Of a DNA stretch of 44,648 bases, positions 9,098 to 19,162 are shown in pieces (the stretch's first letter is position 1; each line of letters starts with the position of its first letter). The translations under genes were made by a program, and so were the position numbers. Source of the stretch: Lysobacter sp. GTDB lineage: Bacteria; Pseudomonadota; Gammaproteobacteria; Xanthomonadales; Xanthomonadaceae. The notes beneath the pieces are model-generated. The model was given only the letters and a program-made list of their open reading frames with translations. It was not told where the DNA came from and did no database searches. The stretch spans positions 1-44,648 of the forward strand of contig JAJAYW010000206.1 in the NCBI GenBank assembly GCA_026786005.1, in the 5' to 3' direction.

Positions 9098-9904
9098 ATG
9101 GCCGAGGCATCGACCTCGCTCCAATCGGACAAGATCCATCCAACGGCTGCAATCGCCGCAAACGTGCAGCTGGGCGCAGGCGTGCAGGTCGGCGCGTTTA
9201 CGTCGATCGGCGCCGACGTCATCGTCGGCGACGGCACTCATATCGGTTCGCATTGCAGCCTCGATGGGCCGATGCGGATCGGGCGTGATAACCGCATCCT
9301 CGGCCATGCCGCGCTCGGCGGCGAGCCACAGGACAAGAAATTCCGCGGAGAACGTAGCGAATTGGTCATCGGCGACCGCAACACCATCCGCGAGTTCGTC
9401 ACCATCAATCGCGGCACGGGCGATGGCGGCGGCATCACGCGTATCGGCGACGACAACTGGATCCTCGCCTACGCGCACATCGCGCACGATTGCACCGTCG
9501 GCAACCACACCGTGTTTTCCAACAATGCGACGTTGGCCGGCCATGTCGAGGTCGGCGATCACGTGATCCTCAGCGGCTTCACCGGCATCCACCAGTTCTG
9601 CCGGATCGGCGCGCATGCCTTCATCGGCATGGGCGCGCTGATCAATGGCGATGTCCCGCCGTTCGTGATGGTCGCCGCCGACCAATACGGGCGCCCGCGC
9701 GGCATCAACAGCGAAGGCCTGAAACGTCGCGGTTTCGACAGCGATCGCATCGCGGCGATCAAGCGTGCGTACCGTGCTTTATATGTCTCCGGCGCATCCC
9801 TTGGCGACGCCAAGTTGAAACTGGCGGAACTGGCACGCGACAGCAATGACGTGCGTGACCTGCTCGACTTCATTGAGCGTGGCGAGCGGCCGTTGTTGCG
9901 ATGA
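9098..9904 (+). CDS. lpxA: UDP-N-acetylglucosamine O-acyltransferase
   Basis: LpxA transfers a 3-hydroxyacyl chain from ACP to the 3-OH of UDP-GlcNAc, the first step of lipid A synthesis. The 268-residue product is a trimeric left-handed beta-helix protein built of hexapeptide repeats ([14 protein letters not shown] and similar). The catalytic histidine is His130 in [10 protein letters not shown]. The C-terminal helical domain runs from about residue 200 ([20 protein letters not shown]). A slight N-terminal extension ([12 protein letters not shown]) precedes the canonical IHPTA. The stop codon overlaps the lpxB start. Confidence 0.96.
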   Translation: MAEASTSLQSDKIHPTAAIAANVQLGAGVQVGAFTSIGADVIVGDGTHIGSHCSLDGPMRIGRDNRILGHAALGGEPQDKKFRGERSELVIGDRNTIREFVTINRGTGDGGGITRIGDDNWILAYAHIAHDCTVGNHTVFSNNATLAGHVEVGDHVILSGFTGIHQFCRIGAHAFIGMGALINGDVPPFVMVAADQYGRPRGINSEGLKRRGFDSDRIAAIKRAYRALYVSGASLGDAKLKLAELARDSNDVRDLLDFIERGERPLLR

Positions 9905-11088
9905 GTGGCGGGAATCGGGACTCCCCCATCCGCATCGCCCTGGTCGCCGGCGAAAGCTCCGGCGACGTGCTCGGCGCCAGCCTGATCGAACAACTGCGCC
10001 TGCGTTATCCCGAAGCGCAATTCGCCGGCATCGGTGGCGACGCGATGCGTGGCGCGGGACTTGAGACCTGGCACGACGCCGACGATCTGGCCGTCATGGG
10101 CCTGGCGGAAGTGCTGCGTCATTTGCCGCGTTTACTCAAGCTGCGCAGCGCATTGCGCCGACGCGTGTTGCGATGGAACCCCGATGTCTTCATCGGCATC
10201 GACGCGCCGGATTTCAATCTGGGCCTGGAACGCTGGCTGAAACGCCGTGGTATCCGCACCGTGCATTACGTCAGTCCGTCGATCTGGGCATGGCGCGAGA
10301 ATCGTGCGCAAAAAATCGGCCGCAGCGCCGATCGCGTGTTGTGCCTGTTCCCGATGGAGCCGCCGCTGTATGCCCGGCACGGCGTCGACGCGCGTTTCGT
10401 CGGCCACCCGCTGGCCGACAGCATGCCACTGGAACCCGATCGCAGTGCAGCCCGCGCGCTGTTGGACATTCCGATGCACGCTCCGGTGTTGGCAGTGTTA
10501 CCCGGAAGTCGCCTGGGCGAAATCGCGCGCATGTTGCCGGTCTTCCTCGCTGCCGCAGCGCGCGTGGCAAGTCGAATATCCAATCTTCGTGTATTGATTC
10601 CCGCTGCCAACGAACAATGCGGGACTGCGATTCGTGACGAACTGCAACGCCATCCCGACATCGCCACGCAGGTCATCGTACTGGACGGCCACTCGCACGA
10701 TGCAATGGCCGCCAGCGATGTCGTGCTGCTGGCCTCGGGCACGGCTGCGCTGGAAGCCCTGTTCGCAAAACGTCCGATGGTGATCGGGCATCGCATCGCG
10801 CCCCTCACATATCGCATCGTCACCACACTCGGATTGCTGAAGACGCGTTACGTGAGCCTGCCCAATATCCTTGCCGGCACGGAACTGGCCCCGGAATTGC
10901 TGCAGGACGATTGCACCGCCGAAAAACTCGCTGCCGCCGTGCTGCACTGGTTCGAACAGCCCGAAGCCTCGGCGGCATTGCGTCCGCAATACCGGGCAAT
11001 TCATGAATCGTTGCGAAGCGATTCCGCATCGCGCGCGGCGGATGCCGTCGCCCAGGTGATCGATACGCCTGCGGGTTCGTTGCGATGA
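9901..11088 (+). CDS. lpxB: Lipid-A-disaccharide synthase
   Basis: LpxB condenses UDP-diacylglucosamine with lipid X to form the beta-1,6 disaccharide of lipid A at the inner membrane face. The family GT19 motif GESSGD is at residues 17-22, followed by [35 protein letters not shown] and the C-terminal donor-site region [11 protein letters not shown]. The product is 395 residues. The first nine residues (MSGGNRDSP) are coded by GC-rich DNA that resembles the start of rnhB and the family B repeats, so the N-terminus may be partly repeat-derived. The 4-base overlaps with lpxA and rnhB indicate a tight operon. Confidence 0.96.
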   Translation: MSGGNRDSPIRIALVAGESSGDVLGASLIEQLRLRYPEAQFAGIGGDAMRGAGLETWHDADDLAVMGLAEVLRHLPRLLKLRSALRRRVLRWNPDVFIGIDAPDFNLGLERWLKRRGIRTVHYVSPSIWAWRENRAQKIGRSADRVLCLFPMEPPLYARHGVDARFVGHPLADSMPLEPDRSAARALLDIPMHAPVLAVLPGSRLGEIARMLPVFLAAAARVASRISNLRVLIPAANEQCGTAIRDELQRHPDIATQVIVLDGHSHDAMAASDVVLLASGTAALEALFAKRPMVIGHRIAPLTYRIVTTLGLLKTRYVSLPNILAGTELAPELLQDDCTAEKLAAAVLHWFEQPEASAALRPQYRAIHESLRSDSASRAADAVAQVIDTPAGSLR

Positions 11089-11834
11089 GCGGCGGGACTG
11101 GGGACTCGGGACTGGGAACTCGGGAAGCGCAGCGTCCCCTGCTCGTTGCGCGCATGGCCGAAGACGACATCCCAGACGCGACCGTTTTCGCGCGTCCCGA
11201 GTTCCCAGTCCCCAGTCCCGCCCCCATCCACATCGCAGGGGTCGATGAAGCCGGGCGCGGGCCGCTCGCTGGGCCAGTCTGCATCGCCGCGGTGGTGTTC
11301 GATTCGGCGCAGCCACGCATCAATGGCCTGGATGATTCCAAGCGGCTGTGCGCTGCGCGCCGCGAATTCCTGTACGCCCGCATCGTCGATCGCGCGTTGG
11401 CGTGGCATGTCGTGTTCATTGATGTCGAAGAAATCGACCGCATCAACATCTATCACGCCACGTTGCTGGGCATGCGTCGCGCACTCGAGGCCGTGGTTCG
11501 ATTGATCGGTGGTGCCGGGACCTGTGTCGCGCGCATCGACGGCAACGCCCTGCCACGCGGCCTGCCTTGCCATGCGGAAGCGTGGATCGGCGGCGACGCG
11601 CGCGATCGTTCGATCATGGCCGCGTCGATCCTCGCGAAAGTGTCGCGCGACCGGCTGATGATCGACTTGCACCAGCAGCACCCGCAATACGGTTTCGATG
11701 CCCACAAGGGCTATGCATCACCGGCGCATCTGGCCGCGTTGAACGAGCACGGTCCGTGCCAGCATCACCGTCGTAGTTTCGCACCCGTGCAGCGCGCCGA
11801 AAACATGAATCGCGAATTGCTGTCTTGCACATGA
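11085..11834 (+). CDS. rnhB: Ribonuclease HII with a repeat-derived N-terminal extension
   Basis: RNase HII nicks RNA-DNA hybrids and removes single ribonucleotides from DNA. The core is complete: DEAGRGP (Asp54, Glu55), LDDSK, the catalytic Asp152 in IDGN, and [17 protein letters not shown] with Asp171. In most RNase HII proteins the DEAGRGP motif lies within about 20 residues of the start. Here about 48 residues precede it, coded by an inverted repeat. The 4-base overlap with lpxB favours the ATG at 11085. An ATG at 11154 gives a shorter extension but has no visible ribosome site. Either way part of the repeat would be translated. Confidence 0.93.
   Translation: MSGGTGDSGLGTREAQRPLLVARMAEDDIPDATVFARPEFPVPSPAPIHIAGVDEAGRGPLAGPVCIAAVVFDSAQPRINGLDDSKRLCAARREFLYARIVDRALAWHVVFIDVEEIDRINIYHATLLGMRRALEAVVRLIGGAGTCVARIDGNALPRGLPCHAEAWIGGDARDRSIMAASILAKVSRDRLMIDLHQQHPQYGFDAHKGYASPAHLAALNEHGPCQHHRRSFAPVQRAENMNRELLSCT
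11098..11220. repeat. Inverted repeat, family B (copy B2), inside the 5' end of rnhB
   Basis: The left arm ACTGGGGACTCGGGACTGGG, extended by AACTCGGGAAGCGC, pairs with the right arm CGCGTCCCGAGTTCCCAGTC, extended by CCCAGTCCCG. The spacer is about 60 bases. The element keeps an open frame and codes for most of the N-terminal extension of RNase HII. Confidence 0.8.
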
Positions 11835-12026
11835 ATGTCGCCGACATCTGTCATGCAGACCAATAGCAGATGCGATTCGCTCGCAATGGCGTGAAAATCG
11901 CGCTGCATCCTGTCGATGTGACCGCGCGCCATCCTCGCCGACCGGCGACTCGCGGTCCCGCTCCTGACCGGCACGGGAGATGTCCATGAATCTTCGCGCC
12001 CTCGCGCCATCCGAACCGCCGCTGCC

Positions 12027-12620
12027 GTGGATCGTCGGGGGCGCCGTTCGCAGCCACGGACGCAGATCAGTCCGTTGCATCTCGACCATGCGCGTGTCGT
12101 TGACTTCAACGCACTGCTGCACGAACTGCACCCGGACGTGGTCCATGTGGATTCCAAACGACTGGACGCGCTCGCTGACTGGCTGCTGCGTCTTCCCGAA
12201 GATGATGCCCGCCAAGTACTGGATCGTCGCCTGACCCGTTTGCAGCAACTGCGGGCCGTGCTCGATGACACCGATTGGGATGCCGACCCCGCCACGCGCG
12301 CGCGGCTGGCCAAACTCTTCGCCTATCTCGACAACCACGACGACCTGATCCCCGACAGCACGACGCGTCTGGGCCGCCTGGACGATGTCTTGCTGGCCGA
12401 GCTTGCATGGCCGGCCTTCGCCGACGAAGCCGACGACTATGCCGACTAATGCGGTTATCGCCTCGATGCACACCCCACCGGCGCGCCGGAGGATCGCCGG
12501 CATGCGTGGATCGCGGATCGACTGGCCGAACTCGCCGTGCAGCGGCAACGGTTGGCCGTGCGCAATAGCCACTACGCCGCGGTGACGGCAGAGACGTCGT
12601 TCCGGGTCCGCTGGAGAGCA
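12027..12620 (+). pseudogene. DUF1232/YkvA-like gene, interrupted by an in-frame TAA
   Basis: The first open part (12027-12449, 140 residues from a GTG) has a segment typical of DUF1232/YkvA small proteins: LFAYLDNHDDLIPD, then GRLDD, then a helical stretch ending DDYAD. After the TAA at 12447-12449 the same frame carries on with plausible coding: CGYRLDAHPTGAPEDRRHAW, then ADRLAELAVQRQRLAVRN. This suggests that a Tyr codon (TAC or TAT) became TAA. The 5' end is also unclear: GGGAG plus ATG at 11986 lies in a different frame. The distal part runs into a short palindrome near 12643. The family's function is not established. It could also be a short functional protein. Confidence 0.5.
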
Positions 12621-12642
12621 GCGCTCGCTCCGCTGCTGCAAG

Positions 12643-12662
12643 CCCTCCCCGCCAGGGGAGGG
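12643..12662. repeat. Short palindrome CCCTCCCC/GGGGAGGG upstream of dnaE
   Basis: The sequence CCCTCCCCGCCAGGGGAGGG forms an 8-base-pair stem with a 4-base loop and is followed by TGGCTGGGG. It has no T-run, so a terminator role is unlikely. It resembles the pyrimidine-rich arms of families B and C. The remaining 139 bases to dnaE show no recognisable gene. Confidence 0.6.
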
Positions 12663-12801
12663 TGGCTGGGGATCGGCTCCAGAGACCATCGGATTTCGGA
12701 TTCAACACGGTGTTGTGAACACTTGCGCATTCGCCGCGCTGTCAAGCCTTGCCGCGGTCCGGAGGGCTAGCTACCCTGCAGGTTGACCTCGCGTCGCCAG
12801 C

Positions 12802-15800
12802 ATGTCCGCACGATTCGTTCATCTCCATTTGCATAGCGAGTATTCGCTCGCCGACTCGACGATCCGCATCCCGGAACTCGTGCAGCGTTGTGTCGCCTTG
12901 AACCAGCCTGCGGTCGCCATGACCGACCGCAACAACCTGTTCGGCCTGGTCAAGTTCTACAAGGCGGCGGAAGCGGCGGGCATCAAGCCGATCGCCGGCG
13001 CCGATGTCAGCTTTTCCGAAGGCAAGGACCCGGCATCACGGCTCACGTTGCTGTGTCGTGATCGCGCCGGTTATCTCTCCCTCTCGCGATTGCTGTCCCG
13101 CGCATGGATGGAAGGGCATCGCCACGACGGCGTCGCGGCACATGCAGACTGGCTGCGCGATGAGGATCTCGGCAGCCTGTTCGCCATCGCCGGGCGCCAC
13201 AGCCTCGCTGGCCAGCTTGTCGCCGGCAATCGCCACGAACATGCCGGGCAGTGGCTGGCCGACATGCAACGCGTGTTCGGTGACCGCCTGCATCTGGAAA
13301 TCACCCGCACGCAACGCAATGGCGAAGACGTGTTCAATAGTTTTGCCTTGGGCGCCGCGGCGCAACGTGGAATTCCGGTCGTCGCCAGCAACGACGTGTG
13401 CTTCCTCGATGCGGAAGGATTCGAGGCGCATGAGGCGCGCGTCTGCATCGCGTCGGGCCGCGTGCTTGAAGATCCCAAGCGCCCGCGAGAGTACAGCCGC
13501 GAGCAATTCCTGAAATCCGCCGATGAGATGGCGGCGCTGTTCGACGATGCGCCGGATGCGATCGACAACGCGGTCGATCTCGCCAAACGCTGCAATTTCG
13601 AGCTGAGCCTGGGCAAGTATTACCTGCCCGCCTTCCCCGTCCCCAGCGACCACACGCTGGAAAGCTGGATCCGCACGCAGTCGCGCGAAGGCCTCGCGGC
13701 GCGCCTGGAAAAACACCCACCCGCCGCGGATCGCAGCCGCGACGAGTACGAACAACGCCTCGACCTCGAACTGGGCGTTATCAACGCCATGGGTTTCGCC
13801 GGTTACTTCCTGATCGTGGCCGACTTCATCAACTGGGCCAAGGACCGCGGTATTCCGGTCGGTCCCGGACGCGGCTCGGGCGCCGGTTCGCTGGTGGCGT
13901 GGGCGCTGGGCATCACCGATCTCGATCCGATTCCATATGACCTGCTGTTCGAGCGCTTCCTCAATCCAGAGCGCGTGTCGATGCCCGACTTCGACATCGA
14001 CTTCTGCATGGACCGCCGCGATGAAGTCATCGATTATGTGGCGGCGAAGTACGGCCGTGACCGGGTCAGCCAGATCATCACCTACGGCACCATGGCGGCT
14101 AAGGCCGTGGTGCGCGATGTCGGCCGCGTGCTTGGCTATCCGTACGGGCTTGTCGATGGCATCGCCAAGCTCATTCCGCTAACGCTCGGTGTCTGCCTGG
14201 ACGATGCGCTCGGCGAATCCGATGCGGCGCGCAAGAACCCGGAACTCGCCAGCGCGGAGCTGATCGCGCGCTACCGCAACGAAGACGACGTGCGCGACCT
14301 GCTCGATCTGGCGCGACAGTTGGAAGACCTCACGCGCAACGCGGGCAAGCACGCCGGCGGCGTGGTCATCGCGCCCGCGCCGCTGTCGGAATTTTGTCCG
14401 CTGTTCGCCGAACACGACGGCCAGGGGCTTGGCCGCCATCCGGTGACGCAATTCGACAAGGATGATGTCGAGACGATCGGCCTGGTGAAGTTCGACTTCC
14501 TCGGCCTGCGCACGCTGACAATCATCGATTGGGCGGTCAAGGCGATCAACGTGCGGCGCGCGGCGACCAGCGACGCATCTAATGAAAGCCGGCCCCTGGA
14601 TATCACCACGCTGCCGCTTGACGACGCACGCAGTTACGAATTGTTCGCACGCGGCGAAACCGTGGCCATCTTCCAGTTCGAGTCGCGCGGCATGCGTGAA
14701 CTGGTCAAGCGCGCTCGCCCCGATCGCTTCGAGGACATCATCGCGCTCGCGGCGCTGTTCCGTCCTGGCCCACTCGGATCAGGCATGGATCGCGACTGGG
14801 TGGATCGCAAACACGGCAATGCCGTCGTCAGCTATCCGCATCCATTGCTGGAAACCGTATTGGCGCCGACCTATGGCGTGATCGTGTACCAGGAACAGGT
14901 GATGCAGATCGCGCAGCTGCTGGCCGGCTATTCGCTGGGCGGCGCCGATCTTCTGCGACGGGCGATGGGCAAGAAGAATGCCGTGGAAATGGCCAAGGAA
15001 CGCGCCAAGTTCGAGGCCGGCGCGGCGGCGCGGCAAGTCGACCCGCGCAAGGCCTCGGCAATCTTCGATTTGATGGAGAAGTTCGCCGAATACGGCTTCA
15101 ACAAATCGCACTCGGCCGCGTATTCACTGGTAGCGTACCAGACCGCGTGGCTGAAGACGCATTACCCGGCCGAGTTCATGGCCGCGGTGCTGTCCAGCGA
15201 CATGGACAACACCGACAAGGTGGTCGGGTTCCTCGAGGAAACCCGCGCGATGGGTCTGACGATGCTTCCGCCGGACGTCAACGCCTCCAATTACATGTTC
15301 GAGGCGACCGACGAACGCACGATCCGTTACGGTCTCGGCGCCGTGAAAGGCGTCGGCCGCGGTGCCTGCGAGGCGATCAGCGGCGAACGCGAGCGTGGCG
15401 GCGCATTTGTTGACCTGCTGGAGTTCTGCAAGCGCGTCGAAAGCAACAAGCTCAATCGGCGCGCGCTGGACGCACTGGTCAACGCCGGGGCGCTGGATGC
15501 GCTCGGCAAGAATCGTCCCTCACTGCTGCTGCAATTGCCCGAAGTGCTCAAGGCCACGGAACAACTCGCGCGCGAACGCGATGCCGGCCAGGTGTCGTTG
15601 TTCGGCGGGTCGAGTATCGATGCGCCGGAGATAGACGTGGTGTTGCCGGAAACCGGCGATTGGTCGCTGGCGCAGAAGCTCGGCCACGAACGCGACACGC
15701 TCGGTTTCTATCTTTCGGGCCATCCACTGGATCCGTATCGTGACGAGTTGCAGACACTCATCGGCAGTGACCTCAGCCAACTCGACCGCATCTGGAACAA

Positions 15801-16344
15801 TCGCAACGAGGACGAGCGCCGCGGCTGGCGCCCCGAAAAAACCGTGGTGATCGCCGGCCAGATCGTCGCCTTGCGCAAGAAAGGCGACAGCCAGGCGTTC
15901 GTGCAACTCGATGATGGCCGTGGCCGCATCGAATGCGCCTTCTTCGCCGAAACCTACCTCGAGTACGCGCAATTCCTCACCCGCGATCGCATCCTGGTGA
16001 TCGAAGGCGGACTGCGCGAGGACGAATTCAGCGGCGGCTTCAGCCTGCGCGCGCGCCGCTGCTGGGATTTCCGGCAACTGTGTCCGCAGGCCGCGCAACG
16101 GCTGTCGATGCGGCTGGATTTGCGCGTCCCCGGCACCTACGAACGCGTCGAGGCATTACTGGCCCAACACCGTCCCGGCAGCACGCCGATCCGGCTTGAT
16201 CTGGTGCGCGATGGGGCGGCGGGAACGCTTGATCTCAACGGCGGTTTCGGCGTGCGCGTGGACGCGGACCTGGCGGGCACGTTGCGCACGCAGCTTGGCG
16301 TGCATTCGGTGAAACTGGCCCTGTCGAAGCCTTGGGTGAATTGA
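12802..16344 (+). CDS. dnaE: DNA polymerase III alpha subunit
   Basis: This is the replicative polymerase catalytic subunit, 1180 residues, as expected for the DnaE1 type. The N-terminal PHP domain (FVHLHLHSEYS near residues 5-15) keeps its histidines. The palm has the catalytic Asp398 and Asp400 in MPDFDIDFCMDRRDE and the third acid Asp565 in KFDFLGLRTLT. The C-terminal half contains the tandem helix-hairpin-helix region, then an OB-fold near residues 1010-1080 (TVVIAGQIVALRKKGD). A C-terminal tau-binding region follows. The ATG at 12802 has no strong ribosome site but matches the family start. Transcription probably continues towards accA. Confidence 0.97.
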   Translation: MSARFVHLHLHSEYSLADSTIRIPELVQRCVALNQPAVAMTDRNNLFGLVKFYKAAEAAGIKPIAGADVSFSEGKDPASRLTLLCRDRAGYLSLSRLLSRAWMEGHRHDGVAAHADWLRDEDLGSLFAIAGRHSLAGQLVAGNRHEHAGQWLADMQRVFGDRLHLEITRTQRNGEDVFNSFALGAAAQRGIPVVASNDVCFLDAEGFEAHEARVCIASGRVLEDPKRPREYSREQFLKSADEMAALFDDAPDAIDNAVDLAKRCNFELSLGKYYLPAFPVPSDHTLESWIRTQSREGLAARLEKHPPAADRSRDEYEQRLDLELGVINAMGFAGYFLIVADFINWAKDRGIPVGPGRGSGAGSLVAWALGITDLDPIPYDLLFERFLNPERVSMPDFDIDFCMDRRDEVIDYVAAKYGRDRVSQIITYGTMAAKAVVRDVGRVLGYPYGLVDGIAKLIPLTLGVCLDDALGESDAARKNPELASAELIARYRNEDDVRDLLDLARQLEDLTRNAGKHAGGVVIAPAPLSEFCPLFAEHDGQGLGRHPVTQFDKDDVETIGLVKFDFLGLRTLTIIDWAVKAINVRRAATSDASNESRPLDITTLPLDDARSYELFARGETVAIFQFESRGMRELVKRARPDRFEDIIALAALFRPGPLGSGMDRDWVDRKHGNAVVSYPHPLLETVLAPTYGVIVYQEQVMQIAQLLAGYSLGGADLLRRAMGKKNAVEMAKERAKFEAGAAARQVDPRKASAIFDLMEKFAEYGFNKSHSAAYSLVAYQTAWLKTHYPAEFMAAVLSSDMDNTDKVVGFLEETRAMGLTMLPPDVNASNYMFEATDERTIRYGLGAVKGVGRGACEAISGERERGGAFVDLLEFCKRVESNKLNRRALDALVNAGALDALGKNRPSLLLQLPEVLKATEQLARERDAGQVSLFGGSSIDAPEIDVVLPETGDWSLAQKLGHERDTLGFYLSGHPLDPYRDELQTLIGSDLSQLDRIWNNRNEDERRGWRPEKTVVIAGQIVALRKKGDSQAFVQLDDGRGRIECAFFAETYLEYAQFLTRDRILVIEGGLREDEFSGGFSLRARRCWDFRQLCPQAAQRLSMRLDLRVPGTYERVEALLAQHRPGSTPIRLDLVRDGAAGTLDLNGGFGVRVDADLAGTLRTQLGVHSVKLALSKPWVN

Positions 16345-16351
16345 GCTCTGC

Positions 16352-16382
16352 CGTTCCTTCTCTCCCTCCGGGAGAAGGGAAA
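16352..16382. repeat. Short palindrome, family C-like, between dnaE and accA
   Basis: TTCTCTCCCTCCGGGAGAAG folds into a hairpin and is followed by GGGAAAAAACG. The A-run would act as a U-run only for transcripts of the other strand. It resembles half of the larger element at 17401-17542. Confidence 0.6.
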
Positions 16383-16438
16383 AAACGCGTCCATACGGCC
16401 TCAGTTAGACTGCCCAATCTCCTGTTTCCGCTAACCCG

Positions 16439-17398
16439 ATGAACCCCAACTACCTCGATTTCGAGCAACCCATCGCCGACCTGGAAACCAAGATCCAGGA
16501 AATGCGCCATGCCAGCACCGCCCCGGCGGTCAACATTGATGCCGAAGTGCACGCGCTGCAGGACAAGCTGCGACTGCGCACGGCGCAGATCTTCCGCGAC
16601 CTGACACCTTGGCAGGTGTCGCAACTGGCGCGTCATCCGGCGCGTCCGTACACGCTCGATTACCTGCGCGTGATCTGCGACGAGTTCCAGGAACTCGCTG
16701 GTGATCGTGCCTTCGGCAACGATGCCGCCATCGTCGGTGGCCTCGCACGCATCGATGGCCGCAGCATGGTGGTCATCGGTCATGAAAAGGGTCGTGATAC
16801 CAAGGCCAAGGTGCGGCGCAATTTCGGCATGCCGCGACCGGAGGGCTATCGCAAGGCGCTGCGCCTGATGAAACTCGCGGAACGTTTCAAGCTGCCGCTG
16901 CTGACCTTCATCGACACGGCCGGTGCATGGCCCGGCATCGATGCGGAAGAGCGCGGTCAGTCGGAAGCGATCGCGCGCAACCTGCTGGAAATGGCCGAGC
17001 TGAAAATTCCGGTGATCTGCACGGTGATCGGCGAAGGCGGCTCCGGCGGCGCATTGGCGATCGGCGTCGGAGACCGCACGCTGATGCTGGAATACAGCAC
17101 CTATTCCGTGATCACGCCCGAAGGCTGCGCGTCGATCCTGTGGAAGACGGCGGACAAGGCCAAGGATGCGGCCGAGCAGCTGGGCCTCACCGCCAAGCGC
17201 CTGCTCGATCTCGGTTTGATCGACAAGGTCATTCGTGAACCGATCGGCGGCGCGCATCGCAACCCGAAGCAGATGGCGACGCGATTGAAGGCTGTTCTGC
17301 TCAACGAACTCGACACGCTGGAACAATTGCCGATCGAGGATTTGCTGGAGCGGCGATACAAGCGTCTCCGCGGGTATGGCGCGTACGAAGCAGCTTGA
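16439..17398 (+). CDS. accA: Acetyl-CoA carboxylase carboxyltransferase alpha subunit
   Basis: AccA, with AccD, transfers the carboxyl group from biotin-BCCP to acetyl-CoA to make malonyl-CoA, the first step of fatty acid synthesis. The 319-residue product matches family length. It shows the N-terminal helix region [15 protein letters not shown] and the crotonase-fold core segments [26 protein letters not shown] and [15 protein letters not shown]. The motif [14 protein letters not shown] follows. The ATG at 16439 gives the usual MNPNYLDFE start. It links the adjacent lipid A and phospholipid genes to acyl chain supply. Confidence 0.97.
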   Translation: MNPNYLDFEQPIADLETKIQEMRHASTAPAVNIDAEVHALQDKLRLRTAQIFRDLTPWQVSQLARHPARPYTLDYLRVICDEFQELAGDRAFGNDAAIVGGLARIDGRSMVVIGHEKGRDTKAKVRRNFGMPRPEGYRKALRLMKLAERFKLPLLTFIDTAGAWPGIDAEERGQSEAIARNLLEMAELKIPVICTVIGEGGSGGALAIGVGDRTLMLEYSTYSVITPEGCASILWKTADKAKDAAEQLGLTAKRLLDLGLIDKVIREPIGGAHRNPKQMATRLKAVLLNELDTLEQLPIEDLLERRYKRLRGYGAYEAA

Positions 17399-17400
17399 TC

Positions 17401-17548
17401 CCTCTTTCCTTCTCCCTTCGGGAGAAGGTGCCCGAAGGGCGGATGAGGGCGCAGGAATGACTCGCATGGAAACTCCTCTTGATAGTCACCGTCCCACCCT
17501 CATCCGGCGCTACGCGCCACCTTCTCCCGGAGGGAGAAGGAATAACCA
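17401..17548. repeat. Compound inverted repeat, family C, between accA and tilS
   Basis: Each arm is itself a small hairpin (CTTCTCCCTTCGGGAGAAGG on the left, CTTCTCCCGGAGGGAGAAGG on the right). The two arms also pair with each other through GGCGGATGAGGG and CCCTCATCCGGC. It fills almost the whole 165-base gap between accA and tilS. A variant of this design lies inside the AlkB-like gene. Confidence 0.8.
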
Positions 17549-17563
17549 GCCACTCCCGATTCG

Positions 17564-18865
17564 ATGATCAGCCTCGATCCATTCCTATTGAGTCGCCTCC
17601 CATCCTCGGCACGGTTGTTGATCGCGCTGAGCGGCGGACTCGATTCCACCGCACTGCTGCATTGGCTCTCGCAATACCGTGGCATCGACAAGGCCCGCCT
17701 GCATGCCATGCACGTCCATCACGGCCTGCATTCCGATGCCGATCAGTGGGCAGCGCAATGCCAGCGGTTCTGCAGCGTCATCGGCGTACCGATGCAAATC
17801 GTCAACGTTGATGTCGCACGTGATGGCGGCGAAGGTCTTGAGGCTGCGGCACGCAAGGCACGCTACGCCGCTTTCGCGACTGCAATGAACGACGACGATG
17901 TTCTAGTCACCGCGCATCATCGCGACGACCAGGCAGAAACCTTCCTGCTGCGTGCGCTACGCGCGTCCGGGCCCGACGGGCTGGCATCGATGCGTCCGTG
18001 GCGGCGTTTCGGCAGCGGCTGGCATTGGCGGCCTTTGCTGGATGTGCCGCGTTCCGGACTGTTGGCGCATGCGCGGGAACATGGGCTCGCGTGGGTCGAC
18101 GATCCCAGCAACGCCGACACGGCGCATGACCGCAACTTCCTGCGCCAACGCGTCATGCCGCTGTTGCGCGAACGCTGGCCGCAGGTCGATGCCGCCTTCG
18201 CCCGCAGCGCGGCGCTCAGTGCAGGCGCCGTCGAACTGCTGGCAGACGAGGACGCAGACGCACTGGCATCGGCGCGCACGGCCGACGGGCACGCGTTGTC
18301 CACCGATGCGCTGAAACAGTTGCCGGTCGCACGGCGCGCCCGCGTGTTACGCCACTGGATCGCGGCGCTTGGATTGCCATCGCTGCCGGCCGAAGGTGTC
18401 GCGCAGATCGAGTCGCAATTGCTCGTCGCGCAACACGACACGCAAGCCGAATTCGCATGGTCCGGCGCAATCATCCGGCGTTGGCGCGACGTGCTGCATG
18501 TGGATCTCGAGCGGGATCCGCTGCCCGCCGACTGGCGTATGGAATGGGATGGAACATCGCCACTGCGTTTGCCCACCGGCGATGTACTTCGGCTCGAATC
18601 ACTGGTGGCATTCGAGGCATGGCATATCGTCCACGCACGCCAGGGCGGCGGGCGCATCGTCCTGCCCGGCCGCGATCATTCGCATAGCCTCAAGCACGTC
18701 TTGCAGGAACTTGGCGTGCCACCCTGGCAGCGTGAGCGGTTGCCATTGCTGTCGGACGCATCCGGCGAACTGCTGGCGATCGGCGATCTTGCGTATTCCG
18801 CCGGTTTCGATGCGTGGCTGCGCCAGCACGACGCGCGGGTGGCGTGGATCAAGGCCGGCGATTGA
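17564..18865 (+). CDS. tilS: tRNA(Ile)-lysidine synthetase
   Basis: TilS converts C34 of the tRNA(Ile) CAU anticodon to lysidine, so that it reads AUA. The PP-loop SGGLDST is at residues 23-29. [29 protein letters not shown] and the DDPSNAD...RNFLR segment follow, all typical of the catalytic domain. The C-terminal third ([30 protein letters not shown]) is the substrate-binding TilS-C domain. The product is 433 residues. The nearest ORF downstream is xseB, after 31 bases. Confidence 0.95.
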   Translation: MISLDPFLLSRLPSSARLLIALSGGLDSTALLHWLSQYRGIDKARLHAMHVHHGLHSDADQWAAQCQRFCSVIGVPMQIVNVDVARDGGEGLEAAARKARYAAFATAMNDDDVLVTAHHRDDQAETFLLRALRASGPDGLASMRPWRRFGSGWHWRPLLDVPRSGLLAHAREHGLAWVDDPSNADTAHDRNFLRQRVMPLLRERWPQVDAAFARSAALSAGAVELLADEDADALASARTADGHALSTDALKQLPVARRARVLRHWIAALGLPSLPAEGVAQIESQLLVAQHDTQAEFAWSGAIIRRWRDVLHVDLERDPLPADWRMEWDGTSPLRLPTGDVLRLESLVAFEAWHIVHARQGGGRIVLPGRDHSHSLKHVLQELGVPPWQRERLPLLSDASGELLAIGDLAYSAGFDAWLRQHDARVAWIKAGD

Positions 18866-18896
18866 CCCCCACCGTCGCGCCCCGCAAACTTCGCCC

Positions 18897-19154
18897 ATGG
18901 CACGCAAATCGACTGTTGAAACCCAAGCCTCGCCGGTCGCGAATTTCGAGCGTTCGCTGGATGAACTCGAAAATCTCGTCGAGAAGATGGAACACGGCGA
19001 GTTGAGCCTCGAGGAATCGTTGGCCGCCTACGAGCGCGGCGTCGGCCTGTACCGTCGTTGCCAGCAGGCGCTGGAACAGGCCGAACTGCGCGTGCGCCTG
19101 TTGAGTGATCCACAGGACCCGGCGTCGGCGGAACCGTTCCAGCCCGATGCCTGA
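18897..19154 (+). CDS. xseB: Exodeoxyribonuclease VII small subunit
   Basis: XseB assembles with XseA into a nuclease that degrades single-stranded DNA to oligonucleotides. The ATG at 18897 gives 85 residues with the complete family segment [20 protein letters not shown], then [27 protein letters not shown] and the variable acidic tail. The reading frame is open further upstream across tilS, but only the part from 18897 is family-like. ispA starts 8 bases after the stop, matching the common xseB-ispA pair. Confidence 0.95.
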   Translation: MARKSTVETQASPVANFERSLDELENLVEKMEHGELSLEESLAAYERGVGLYRRCQQALEQAELRVRLLSDPQDPASAEPFQPDA

Positions 19155-19162
19155 GCGCGACG

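Noticed and set aside
11980-12234. Open frame starting with MSMNLRALAPSEPPLPW before the DUF1232-like gene, with GGGAG upstream
   Set aside because: Only the first 15-20 residues look protein-like; the rest is Cys/Thr/Trp-rich shadow translation of the DUF1232-like frame. It may mark the original gene start before a frameshift, but this cannot be shown.
16352-16390. Possible rho-independent terminator after dnaE
   Set aside because: The stem is followed by an A-run, not a T-run, on the coding strand, so it would not stop dnaE transcripts.
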